This document shows positions 45,819 to 57,343 of a stretch of DNA of 64,000 nucleotides, piece by piece. The translations under genes were made by a program, and so were the position numbers. Source of the DNA: Eucalyptus grandis (taxonomy: Eukaryota > Streptophyta > Magnoliopsida > Myrtales > Myrtaceae); assembly GCF_016545825.1 (NCBI RefSeq), contig NC_052618.1, positions 36,526,196 through 36,590,195 on the forward strand, given 5' to 3'. How positions within the stretch are numbered: the first letter of the stretch is position 1; each line of letters starts with the position of its first letter. The notes beneath the pieces are model-generated. The model did not search any database. It saw only the letters and a program-made list of their open reading frames with translations, and was not told the origin of the DNA.

Positions 45819-46097
45819 AAACATGGAGGAGTTGTATGATTTGATATTATTTTAAAAAATCATGTGTTTCCCATCGTTGCAAAACTTGTGTTGTAATATG
45901 TTTTTATTTTTCCATTTCTATTAGACATGTGTAATATGGTCCTGGTTTTTCATTATTGAGACATTTTTTCCATTGCTAGTGTTTGATTTATGGCTTCATC
46001 ATTTTAAATTGTTAGTACTATGTTGTTTATATCATTATATTTTCTCTACTGCACTATTCTTTATCAATCAAACTCAAGGTAGGGGAACAAAAAAAGA

Positions 46098-47020
46098 ACA
46101 ACATGTACGGAAATAGATGAAGAAAATGCACTTATAGATGGTCTCGAAAAACTAGTTGCACAAGGAATGAAAGTTGAAAACGGCTTCAAGAGTGGTTACA
46201 TGATTATATTATAGAAGTGGTTTGAAGAAAAGTTCCCTAGTTCCGACATCAAGGGTAATCCTCACATAGAGCCGAAGATGGAAAATCTTGAAAAAGTTAT
46301 GCAATCAGATATATGATTTGAAGGATCAAAGTGGCTTTGGATGGGATCATGAAAAGCATCGTATTGATATTCATTCAGAGGATTGTTGGCAAAAATATTA
46401 TAAGGTTTGTGTCACTCCTTCTCATTTTTCTTCTTTACTACTTGTTTCTTTTTTAACAAAGCAATATATTTTCATTGAAGGTCTATCCAAGAGCTGCTTC
46501 TTTGAGAGGGAAGTCTTTCCCTCAATATGATTGACCAGCAACCATATTTGGAAAAGACCATGCCAAGGAAAATCTCAATGAAGACCTTTTAGAAGCTCAT
46601 GTGGCTGTAGATCATGAAGAAGGTGAAAATCATGATGATGTGGCAACTAATGGCGTTAATCAAAATTTACCGCCACAATCATTCCTCAAACACACAATTT
46701 TCTTGATTTTTGAAGAAGAAAAATGGTTAAAGCAAGTGATAAATGGGCTGTTAGGTAAGTGAAATTGCATGAACCTTTGGCTCATTCTTGGAAAAAGCTA
46801 ACGAGAGGATAGAGATGATTGCTAGCCTCATGAGACATGTTAAGGATTTGGATAATGACAAGCAAAAAATCAATGAAGAGCTTTTTCAAATATCTCTAGG
46901 TAATATGGATAGAATAAAATTATATAGAAAACTTGTGAAGGATCCTGAGAATATTCATATTTTTTTGGGATTTCAAGGAGACGACACGAAGGCATTTGTG
47001 AATATCTTCTTCAAGAGATG
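46098..47020 (+). pseudogene. Myb/SANT-like DNA-binding protein of PIF/Harbinger
   Basis: The first part (from 46098) reads TEIDEENALIDGLEKLVAQG, GFKSGYMIIL, then a stop, KWFEEKFPSSDIKGNPHIEP. After a frame change near 46290 it reads QIYDLKDQSGFGWDHEKHRI and CWQKYYK. A likely GT-AG intron (46406-46480) follows, then VYPRAASLRGKSFPQYD-like sequence, an acidic stretch, and an end with ERIEMIASLMRHVKDL (46806-47020). Plant PIF-like elements carry such a protein, which escorts the transposase to the element ends. The stops and the frameshift make it non-functional here. Confidence 0.75.
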
Positions 47021-48169
47021 AGAGAAGAGTGAGTGATGATTTGGAGCAGTGAGCCACAATGGATTTGAAATATCGAACAATGTTCTTTTTGCTATTTATT
47101 GAAATCATTTGTTTTTTGAAGGTGTTATTTCTCGTGTAATCTCTCTGTAGTCATACTAAGTCTTGTTCAAGACTTCAGGTACATGAAACATCTTGAACTT
47201 GGGGATGTGTTACTTTTCTTATGCTGAAGTTTGACTCGGATGGTGGTCAAATTCAATTCAATAGCGTATTATTCCTTGATATGTTTGTTGATGGAATGCT
47301 CTAGTGATGCTTCTGCTGCTTTTAGAATAGACTTTTCGTCCCCAAAATCTTAATTTCAAATCTCATGACTATAGTCCAACTTTCTGTTGTTTTTCCTTGT
47401 GCAGCTTACTACGAACATTACATATATGAGTGTTATACTAAATGTGTACGATATTGCTAGATGTTACGAGTTTGAATTTGGACTCACTTGTAATTCGTTC
47501 GATTATTATGTTTCGCTGTCCCCTTTGACGAATTAACAGATGATTTCAACTTTTTACCCTTTTTTGCTCTCTAAGCATCTAATCTGACCTCATTTTTTGA
47601 GCTTAACACTGTTTGATCCTTCTCAAATTTTCCAGCGAAAACGGCCTCCAAGGACGCCATGATCGGACTTTCGTTCATACATTTCTTCACTTTGGATTCC
47701 CTTGTTACTAAACTCTCTTTTGAACTCTGAAGTTCAGGATCTCTGGCAACATTGCCGTTTGAGTCTACGCAATCGCACTGATTGGGAAGAGATTGTCATT
47801 CGAATATGCTATGACTCAATCCGGCTCCTTATCTGTTCATAATTCTAATGCTCTCGTGTTAGTCTTAATTGACTCATCTCATATTAGGTTACGCAATGTC
47901 ACTTTTTGAATGGAAAAAAAGATTGATGTACATAATTCAACAAACGCAAAGTCGAGTTGATTACTGTGACGAATATAATATTAGGCATGTACATATTCCC
48001 TATGTCAATCATGATGATTGTTTCACTTGTATAGGGAGCTTGTGGGGAAATTTTGAAGCTATCTTGATTTAAATTTGGGCAGACGCAAGTTTCTGCAAGT
48101 AGATATTTGGGCTATTACTTCAAGAGATTTCCTTCTTCTTCTCTTTTGACATTGATAAACTAAACATGA
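47021..48169. other. Spacer, nothing recognised
   Basis: No supported gene or element ends. The ORF at 47869-48072 has no motif. Confidence 0.5.
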
Positions 48170-48852
48170 GCGTGAGGTTGCTTTGGTTCTTTATGCATTT
48201 CACATATATTGCATAATCATGGATTGATTTGGTGAGATTTTATGAGAAACTATTGATTTGAAAAAAAAAAAAATCCGTTTTGGATGATTTTGAATTTTTC
48301 CATGATCTAATCTATTAGTTTATGCTATCCTAATTTTTTGTTTCAAGTATATAATTATTTATGAGAATAGCCAACTTTAAATTCACAATTCATTAAATAG
48401 TGGATAGGATAGGATATGAGAATATCAAACTTTAAATTTGTAGTTTACTAAACAGTGGATAGGACATGAACAAATCCTTGAATTCTTTATACTATTCTAA
48501 CCAATACTATCCCGTTTAGAAATCCGGATGACCAAATACAGTTTACCTTTTTTTTTTCTTTGCCCTATACAAACTAGAAATTCAAATGACCAAATGCAAC
48601 CTTGGGGTTTGGTCTTTTGGAAACCGTCTCTATCCAAGAATTGGCTTGATAGAACCAACGGTTCACAGTATAGAATCCAAAACCAAATAGGTCTACGCCT
48701 ATTCCACATTTTTTTATTCATAAACCGAGCCAGTCTCCGTTTGACCTATCCTAAAATTGATTGAGTAAGGCTAATTCAATTCGGTTCTCGAATCGACCCA
48801 GCCCGCTTACTCACCTCTAGAACTATCTACAGATGCTCCATCTACAAGATCC

Positions 48853-49452
48853 ATGTCAGCGTCTGCAAGTTCTGTGTCTCTCTCCAATGAAGCATATGGT
48901 CATATTTGCACGCATGCCTATAGACTAAGACATGCAAGGATCCATTTCCCTCGTGATATTTTCTGCCCCATACATGATGTCAACAGTTTGGTTAGTCATT
49001 GTACTTGTCATCTTTATATGGAAAATTTTGGGAAAGAAGAACAATTTAATATGAATTTTACAGCCTGGGTACCCCGTCCTTGGACAATCTATCGAATTTT
49101 TATTCATGCCTTAGGTTTGGAATTTTACAACCTCAGTCTTGCAAAAGCACCCTTGGAGGACCCATTATTCATCAAGAATTATAGGACCAACTGTATCCTC
49201 CTAAAGTTCAAGCACTTCATCAGAACGTTCATTGCCTGCTTAACCATCATCTTGGTGTGTTGTCTCTTCTTTCAAACCTTTCATCATGATGTCCCTATCG
49301 AGTGTAACTTCTCTCAAAACCATGCTCATGGAAGCGATCATCAACTACTTGTATACCCCAAAGTATATGTTAAGGCATTGTCGGCATGCGCATCATATCC
49401 TATCAGTTCGGTAAGTATGGGCACGTGCCTAACAGAGTCGGCAAGTATGTAA
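48853..49452 (+). CDS. Unidentified ORF, copy B (199 codons, doubtful)
   Basis: A single open frame of 199 codons with no recognised domain. It starts MSASASSVSLSNEAYGH and has one hydrophobic stretch (FIACLTIILVCCLFF, about residues 125-140) that could span a membrane. It is rich in Cys and His. The matching block in copy A is frame-disrupted. No splice or promoter signals stand out. It could be a real small gene, a relic, or chance. Kept because it is the longest non-repeat ORF outside known genes. Confidence 0.25.
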   Translation: MSASASSVSLSNEAYGHICTHAYRLRHARIHFPRDIFCPIHDVNSLVSHCTCHLYMENFGKEEQFNMNFTAWVPRPWTIYRIFIHALGLEFYNLSLAKAPLEDPLFIKNYRTNCILLKFKHFIRTFIACLTIILVCCLFFQTFHHDVPIECNFSQNHAHGSDHQLLVYPKVYVKALSACASYPISSVSMGTCLTESASM

Positions 49453-50350
49453 CCATATTGCAATTTGAGACCATCCTAATAGAAGAAAAAACTGTTTAAA
49501 AGAATTAGGGAATAAAAACATGCGATCAAGACAAAGACCAAGCTAAGAGAATGCAATATGTTAATAGGGAACCACAAAGGCAAAGAAAAAATAACTCCAA
49601 AAAAGAATTAAGGCTTGTCGCAAGGTGGACGCAAACACTCCACTCATGAGATGGTGTATTCACATGGACCCTTTCAAACCTTATTGAATTCAACTTACTT
49701 TTTTCCATTCATTCATAGTTACTTTAGAGTCATCACTAATCTATTTGCTAGGTCAATCATTAGGCCGGTAAATGACGGGAGATCGATTTATCTTTGTGAA
49801 CTCTCCTTGACTTAATTTTGTTAGATTAAACTAATAAACATGAATTGGTACATTTTTCTTTTCTAAGGAAAACATTTGTGCATGTGATATATCAATTTTA
49901 ATCCTTATGACAATGCATAGGTGCATGAACACTAAAATGAAATACTCAATGTGGATAAATAATAAATGCTTAGATAAGGAAACCGTGCAAGTCTAAAAAA
50001 ATTCAGCCAGAGCTATGCTTAATAAAATTTGTACAAAGTATCATTATAACGCCCAGAGACTGGACACCTCTTGAGTATATGTATGGATAAGTTCTAAATC
50101 TAGGAATGATATGTTATGCGCCTTTTTTTTTCCTGATGAAAATTTTATAAAAAAAGGCGGGCCAAGTTCAGCCCAATACTCTTCGCAACTTGGGAGAGTC
50201 TCGACTTTCACTTATGAAAATACAACCCAAAAGATGATGCAATTTCAAGCACCGGGATGCATTCATGATAAATTCCCTTTCAATCCCGAGATAAATGTCA
50301 AACCCACCCATCACCAAAATGCCTCTGATCTCTCCTTGGACCTTTGACTT

Positions 50351-51134
50351 TAAAATCTAGAAAATAGGAGGGCTTTTTGGGTTGGATGTTATGCTATGTA
50401 AAGAACAAGAAATAAAATTTGACAAAATTGACATATATGCCATTTTTTATAAAGTCAACGACTCATACCCGACCTGGCCTATATTCAACTCACATTAGTA
50501 AAATACATATTTAAAACAAGAACTTTTATGTTATGCTATGTTAAGAATAAGATAATTTTTTTTACTTATATGCCACTTTTTCTTTATTGCAAATTTTTCG
50601 GGTCTTACAATGAAGTATCTTAAATAATTATTAAAATTTTCAGGATTTTTTAAAAATTGAGAGATCATAAATATTTTACTATATTTCAATTTGGAATAAA
50701 AATTACAAATAGGATGTAAAACCAGAACATAAGTTGCCCCGCCCAAGAACCTCCAACCTAAACTTAAAGACAAGTGAAAAGGGACTGCAAATGGATTGGG
50801 CTTTAAACCATATTTTATTTAACTTTATTATTCAAACCTATAACAACCTATTTAACAAAATTTAGCTAACTCATATATAATCCAACTCATCGTATATGGT
50901 TTAACAAATGGGTTTTCATTCCATTTTGACGCCTCAAGTCAAATTTAACAATCTCTCTTAATTCTCAATCTCTGGCTGATTTCCCTCTTTCTTTTCCCAA
51001 TGGCTTTGACCACGTGCCTTCCTTAAAGTGATGTAAGATGGCAAGCAATCATGTCAATGCCCTACCATTTAGGTCAAGGAAAGGTTAGAGAGAGAGGGTG
51101 AAAAGGCCAAGCTTTGGGCTTCGTATGAACATTA
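50351..51134. other. Copy B spacer; holds the empty site of the copy A MITE
   Basis: Non-coding. Around 50727-50750 it reads AGAACATAAGTTGCCCC, the uninserted form of the site filled in copy A at 28238-28955. Confidence 0.8.
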
Positions 51135-51632
51135 GGCCTATTTTCAAAATAATGCGTTAACCAGTAACTTGGATCTAAGAATAAAAATCTTATCTAACTT
51201 TGATGAAAAAACTTTGGCAAAAGTACGCTTCAAATGTCAAATTTACTCCGACTAACCATAAAAAACCCTAAAGTGGTACATTTATGAAAAATTTACCCCA
51301 AACTAATTTTATTCGACCACAAAAAACCTCAAATTGGTAAATTTGTGACCCTTAACCCTTTGGGCTTGTAAATTGGATTAATACCACAAAAAAATCACAA
51401 AAATTGTAAACTATGACAAACTACCTCCCAAATCACTATAACAATTAACTATCACGTGTCATTTGACTTAATTAAAATTTAACGAAAACTAACAGAGGGT
51501 AAATTTGTCACACCGTACCAGTTTGAGGTTTTTCAGTAAATTACCCATTTTCAAAATAATGCGTTAATCAGTAACTCGGATCTAAGAATAAAAATCTTAT
51601 CTAACTTTGATGAAAAAACTTTGGTAAAAACA
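51135..51632. repeat. 92-bp direct repeat flanking a 325-bp insert
   Basis: The sequence with ATTTTCAAAATAATGCGTTA and AAAAATCTTATCTAACTTTG occurs at about 51139-51224 and again at about 51545-51624. The 320 bases between resemble other non-coding copies near 20405-20560 and 57905-58060, which have words such as ACCACAAAAAACC and CTCAAATTGGTA. Copy A has the 92-bp unit once (about 29385-29455). This is a local duplication combined with an insertion. Confidence 0.7.
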
Positions 51633-52403
51633 ATGTCAAATGTAAAAAATTAGCACAAAGAAATACTTAATTGCCAAAAGTTACGAAAATAACACTTAAG
51701 TGTCAAAATCGAAAAGAAATTGATCACTTAAGTGCCAATTCGGCCAAAAAATCCGATGAAAATGTTGACGTGTGCAATTTTCGATGAAGTAAATGCAAAA
51801 CGGCGTTGTTTTACACGGTGATGTGGGCCGGACAATGCAAAAACAATGTCATTTTAATGTTGATGTGGTAAAAAATTAATATAAAAATTAATTAAATTAA
51901 ATTTAAAATTAAAATTATATAAAAATTTAAAAATAAAAATACAAATATTAAAAAAATTAAAATTTTAAAAAAGGGAGCCGGTTGAGCCGTTGCCACCTCC
52001 GCCACCGCCGAGAACGGTTAGTGACGGAGGGGGGAGGGTCGGCCGGTGTCGCTAGCCCCTACCCTTTTTTAAAATTAAAATTTTTATTTAATTTTTTTTT
52101 AAATTTTTAAATAAATTAGTTTTAAATTAAATTTAATTAATTTTTATATTAATTGTTTACTACGTAAGCACCAAAATGACGTTGTTTTGCATTGTCTAGC
52201 CATGATAGTATGCAAAACGACGTCATTTTGCATTTACTTCGCCGAAAATTGCGCACGTCAGCATTTTGATCGAATTTTGGCCGAATTGGCACTTAAATTA
52301 TCAATTTCTCTCCGATTTTGGCACTTAAGTGTCACTTTCATAACTTTTGGTACTTAAGTGTCATTTTGTATCAACTTTTGACACTCCAGAGGTCCGAGTA
52401 TCA
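51627..52403. mobile_element. Long-TIR MULE-type element with GC-rich centre
   Basis: 777 bp, with inverted arms of about 350 bp each. Matching words are ACACTTAAGTGTCAAAATCG / ACACTTAAGTGCCAAAATCG, GTGCCAATTCGGCCAAAA, GACGTG(T/C)GCAATTTTCG and AAGTAAATGCAAAA. Flanks AAAACTTTGGTA (51615-51626) and AAAACTTTTGTA (52404-52415) give a 9-12-bp duplication with one mismatch. Copy A at this place has a single AAACATTTGTATCA. The centre (51975-52070) is GC-rich between AT-rich arms. No coding capacity. Confidence 0.8.
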
Positions 52404-53114
52404 AAAACTTTTGTATCATCTCTCACATTTAGCCGGCTCATAAAAGATTCGTAATCTCATCTAAGTTACTTTTTGATGTGGCCATGCTATCCTCAAACGG
52501 GAATGGAGATGCCGAAGCATGTAGACCAAATGCTTTTATTTAGGGAGTTGAATTCCAAGTCAACATTATGGAAGAATTCAAGTCAACAATGCCTTAAATC
52601 ATGTCTGCTGATTTCTAACCATATTAATACCGCATCACCAAATTTTCATGGAAAATTACATAAATATCTCATGAACTTTGGCCCAATATATAATATTATC
52701 CCTAAAATTTTAATTTATTTAATATGATCAATGAATTTTTAGTTCATATTCAATCTAGTTTATGAATTTTTGTACATATTCAATATAATCACTAAATTAT
52801 ATGAAAAAATTTAGTATCATTCTTTCAATAATTCAAGTTTATGGACAATATTAAAAGTTCAGAGACAACATGTTCAGGGATAATGTTGTACAAATTAAAA
52901 ACTTAAGGGCGGTATCGTGTATTAGATCAAAATTATGGGTCGATTTCATTTTTTTTTTTATTTTTATTTTTATCGATTCAGGAAGGTATGGAGGGTGACG
53001 CTTTTTAAAAAGTGGTGGTACGGATTTGGAAAAGGAAAAAAAGATGCTTTTCATACAAAACTGAGCGATGACATTTACCCAAAATAACACCTACCTCGGT
53101 CGATCAATAATAGT

Positions 53115-53293
53115 GTCTCTCTCTCTCTCTCTCTCCCCTCTGTAAAAACTTTACCACCCGACAGAGACAGAACAATCCTGTTCCATCTCGTGCGATTCCT
53201 CGCACGTTCCCTCCTTCCCTCCTTCTTCTTCCTCGGACAGTCGTCGTAGGCGCGCCCCACTGATCCGCCAACGCAACGAGGCGAAATCCCCAG
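53115..53293 (+). promoter_or_regulatory. MTN-B 5' leader and proximal promoter
   Basis: A (CT)n run (53117-53137) and the leader, nearly identical to those before MTN-A. The two copies diverge further upstream (beyond about 52590), so distal control may differ. Confidence 0.5.
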
Positions 53294-55911
53294 ATGGCTC
53301 CTCACGGCGACGGATCGGGCGCTGCGGAGGAAGCCGCGGCCGGCGGAGCCGAGAAGCGTCCTGTTTCGACCATCGTCATCTTGATCGGTACCTTATTCAT
53401 TTCCCTTTTCGTTTCCGCCTCGTGGAATCCTTTCGTGTTGTTGGGTAATTCATAACGCGTGTTTTCTTGGGTGTTTTTGGTTGGTTGATTTTTGGGGTGC
53501 GTAGCTATGCAAACTGAAGCGCTTCCGGTGGTCAACAGGTTTCAGCTCGTCGAGGATCAGGACTCCTTGTGAGTTTCTTCATTAGCTGCTGATGTTTGCG
53601 CTTATTTAGTCTGCTTTTTCTCGATCAATAGTGGAGTAGGAGCTCAGGAGTTGTGCTGTTACTGTCAAGTGCTTTTTAAGGTTACGGAGAATATTGGTTT
53701 TTTGTTTTTGTCGCTTATGTGTTCGACCATTTGCAACTCTGGGTTTGAGGTCGTTTAACGCTACCTATTGATTTGGGCCTGATTTATGGTTAAGACTAAG
53801 AAGCGAAGCATCTCAAGGGAATTAGAATAGGAACACCCCCCCCAAAAAAAAAAAAAAAAAAAACACAGCAAGAAAAGGGAAATTTATGGTTAAGACTGAG
53901 AAGCAAAGCACCTCGAGGCAATTAGAATCTGACCCAAAAAAAAAAAGGGAATTAGAAAATGGAAAAGGCAAAACCTTTTGTGGGCATTGGGATGATCGGA
54001 AACTAACCTGCAAGTATATGTTCTTTTTATCTCTTTGCCTGGGGTAATATGGTATAGGCAATCCTTGATTCATTCAAGAGATTGATGTTAGATCTTTTAA
54101 GTTTCTAAATTCTCAAATTCTCTCTATTTAGGCATTACTTTCTTGCTTGATATTTTGCATTAAGTTTGATGTGTCAATCTGATATGCTACAGATTCCCTA
54201 AGGGTGTCCCTTGGGTTCGTTACCATGGTACTTACAAAGACTTGAACATAAATTTGATCTGGCCAGGAAAAGATCCTTCATCTGGTATGTAGTTTATCTG
54301 TGTTCCTCAAAACGAAAATATTTTACTTGCAAAAAGTAATTTGGACTCGAGGGACTTTTGCTTGGTAATAATTGCTTATGTTATATACCATTATGTGTTT
54401 GATACATTGTAATGCTGACAGGGGTCGATAGTGTTGGCACAATTTCTGCATCCTTGGTGACTTATGCTTCTATTCAGGCATTGCAGCCTGACCTAATCAT
54501 AAATGCCGGTACCGCTGGTGGCTTCAAGGTCTTTTTTTTTGGCTGTGAAGGAGTTGTAATTGTATTTTGTTTATGATCGTATCATCCTATTCATATTAGT
54601 CCAAAGTGACTGTGTTCACAATTCATTGGTATTGGTACAGTCCAGCCAAAATATGTTTTCATTTATTTGGCTTTCCCCTCTGTACCTATTTAGACATCTT
54701 GGTGTTGGAAGAATGCCACTAAGAATTTAATTGTATAGCATGCATCAATTCCAATTTAGACTTCAATTTTCTCTTTCTGAACTTTTCCTCAGCTCAAAGT
54801 TTACATTTCCAATAGCATGCGGCATACTAATTTGTGTTTATTCCCATTTGCCACAGGCTAAAGGAGCGAGCATCAGCGACGTGTTTCTGGCATCTGAGGT
54901 TGCTTTCCATGATAGAAGAATACCAATCCCAGTAAGTCATTTTTCATTATACTGGTGTCATTTGGTTGTTAAAATGCTTATTTGGATATCATTTTCTAGC
55001 ACTTGACATAAACTAGATGGGATCTTTTTCAAAGTTCTGCAGGTGCTGACAAAATGGTGACAGTTGTGTGACAGCGCATAGCATTAGGTTGCTTATCAAT
55101 GTTTCTTGCCCCAAACAGCATAGTGTCTTTAAGTATGTGGTTGATCCTAATGTCAGAAAGACAAGTGTGAGCTGTTTATTCAGTCTTGTCTGCATTACGT
55201 GCCTTATACCTCTTGTTTCCAGATCTTTTTGCTCAGTAATGAAAATTTTCTCATGTGTATACATTCCCTTTCTTTCTTGGTGCTAGGTCCATGAACATTC
55301 ATGCTGATGCTGCTACTAGCTTTGTTCTTGGTCAAAAACATATAGTTGAAGCTGCTTTTGTGCCTCCAATGTCTTCTGCAGGTTTTTGATCTGTATGGAG
55401 TTGGGTTGCGACCAGCATTTTCAACACCAAATCTTGTAAAAGAGCTCAACTTGAAGGTAATTCCATGCCTTGATTGACAGAGTTCTCTTGCTTAAAACCT
55501 CAGAACTGTTTACTTGGTGAATGTATTTTTCTTTTCTTAATTGAGTTTGTCTGGACTTTTGGAATCACAAAAGGAAATGGCCCAGTTGACTGGGATGGCC
55601 AAGACATAAAATGTTTATGTTGTGAATGCTATTTTTTCCAAGATAACCTGTGGTTAGTTAAGGTCAACCTTTGACAAAGTAAACTTTGCCAATGTTACAT
55701 TTTTGTTCTCTTTCAATAAAAAGAACCTCTCACACTTCTAGGATATTATAAGACAGGTTATTATCTGATAAATATATCCCTTTATTGTTCAAGAAGCTAT
55801 GACAAGTGGTCTAACTGAACTGTAGTTCTCTGTTAATGTTGGTCAGAGGTTGACTGAGGAAGAGGAAAATGTCAAGTTGATATAGTTACGGAAAATCATC
55901 TTGAGAAACTC

Positions 55912-55942
<31 letters not shown>

Positions 55943-57232
55943 CCGGCTGTTTTCCCAGGGTCTTGCTGCTTAATTTTTGCAAAAGTATCTCTTTACTGTT
56001 TATTGGAATATTGTCTAGACACATGCGTCACCTACTTGATGCTCCCTGGGCCTGTGGTTATATGATTAGTAGTTTCTATGATGGGGGACTTCTACCATAC
56101 TTGTAGCAAGTCCCTCAGGATGGGTTTGTTAGCGAAACAAGATTTTCTTCAGCCATATCCTTACTTTCTGATGGGCCTAGAGGCTGCTTTTCCTACCAGG
56201 GCATTTCTATTCCTGCATGGATGCTTAACGTGGCATTTTTCTTGTTAGACTAGATAATATCCTTTTATGAATGTGAATTTAACTTTTTGGATTCTTCTAT
56301 CTTCAAATGCTATCTGGCTAATCTAGAGCTATTCGTAAACTTACTCTTTTCTCAAATGTAGAGTTATTATAATTGAATCCCTCATAGTCAAGGTTTATCT
56401 GCATTCACTTGCAGAATATGGTAAATCCTGCCTCTCTTTCCTTTGCCAAGCAGTATGCAACCGTTAAGGTCATCTAGTTTCTGTGCTGAATAATGCATTT
56501 GACTTTTGAAAGGAACTTGGATCAGATAGAGTGCACGTATATGGTCTTATCTCTGTTTCTAGTGGGTTATATCAGAGTAGAGTCAGCTTCATTAATTTTA
56601 TGCGTCTTTCAGGTTGGTAAGATGTCAACTGGAGACTCTCTGGACATGTCCCAACAAGATGAAGCAACAATCTTTGCAAATGATGCGACACTCAAAGATA
56701 TGGAGGTATTCTTTTATTTCCTTTTGTCTACACATGAATGGATGACCTTACTAGCTAAGTGTTGCTACCAACTCCGGTTGTAAAACTTATGTATCAATTA
56801 AACAGGTGCTGTTAATTTCTGACATATAGCATGGCAGATGTCTTATAGTTGACCATTTTGGTTTTGGTTTTTGATTATACTATGTCATTTTATAAAGAAG
56901 ATTTTGCTGTTGTGTACCCGTAAGTCGTAATCAACATCACATCAGACTCCTTCATTTTTAATTTTTTTTTATCTGTTAATTTCTTGTATGCCTGGCATCT
57001 TGCTAACAGATTTTGACAACACTTGAAAATGTAGGGTGCAGCTGTTGCTTATGTAGCCGATATCTTGAAAGTTCCTGCAATATTCGTAAAAGCAGTGACC
57101 GACATTGTGGACGGTGACAAACCGACTGCGGAGGAATTCTTGCAAAATTTGGCAGCGGTTACTGCTGCCCTCGATCAGACTGTCTGTCAAGTCGTCGAAT
57201 TCATCAATGGGAAGTGCCTTTCTGACCTCTGA
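53294..57232 (+). CDS. MTN: 5'-methylthioadenosine nucleosidase, copy B (8 exons)
   Basis: Same reaction and pathway as copy A. Exons: 53294-53387, 53505-53568, 54193-54284, 54422-54528, 54857-54931, 55382-55456, 56613-56705, 57035-57232. Exon lengths are identical to those of copy A; GT-AG throughout; 265 residues. Catalytic regions are intact: AMQTEALP, KDMEGAAVAY, AVTDIVDGDKPTAEEF. Differences from A include Ala to Thr next to the first catalytic Glu (MQTEALP), Asp to Asn in VVNRF, and Trp in NLIWPGKD, which copy C shares and which is therefore probably ancestral. Unlike copy A, its downstream DNA is not interrupted by an insertion, so it is the better candidate for normal 3' processing. 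Intron differences are few: small insertions in introns 6 and 7. Confidence 0.95.
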
Positions 57233-57343
57233 GGCATTAATCGATGTGGAACTTATCGATTTTTATGTAGATGACATAAATGCGTGCCTGTTAGAATTCA
57301 GCTTCACACAGCTATTCAAGTTGAGCGACTGAGGATGGTGTGC

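Larger units (their letters stand above)
41480..47020 (+). mobile_element. PIF/Harbinger transposon, autonomous type, decayed, with nested LINE
   Basis: Two gene relics typical of one plant PIF/Harbinger element occur in the same direction: a DDE transposase (41590-42479 and 45697-45818) and a Myb/SANT-like DNA-binding protein (46098-47020). A minus-strand LINE fragment (about 42480-45680) splits the transposase. TIRs were not identified. Confidence 0.75.
48170..57343. repeat. Segmental duplication, copy B
   Basis: Matches 25070-37812. Copy B is shorter because it lacks four TIR elements and the 3-kb segment found in A. It has its own long-TIR element (51627-52403) and a 92-bp repeat around a 325-bp insert. 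MTN exons and introns of A and B align nearly base for base, so the event is recent relative to the third MTN gene. Confidence 0.85.
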
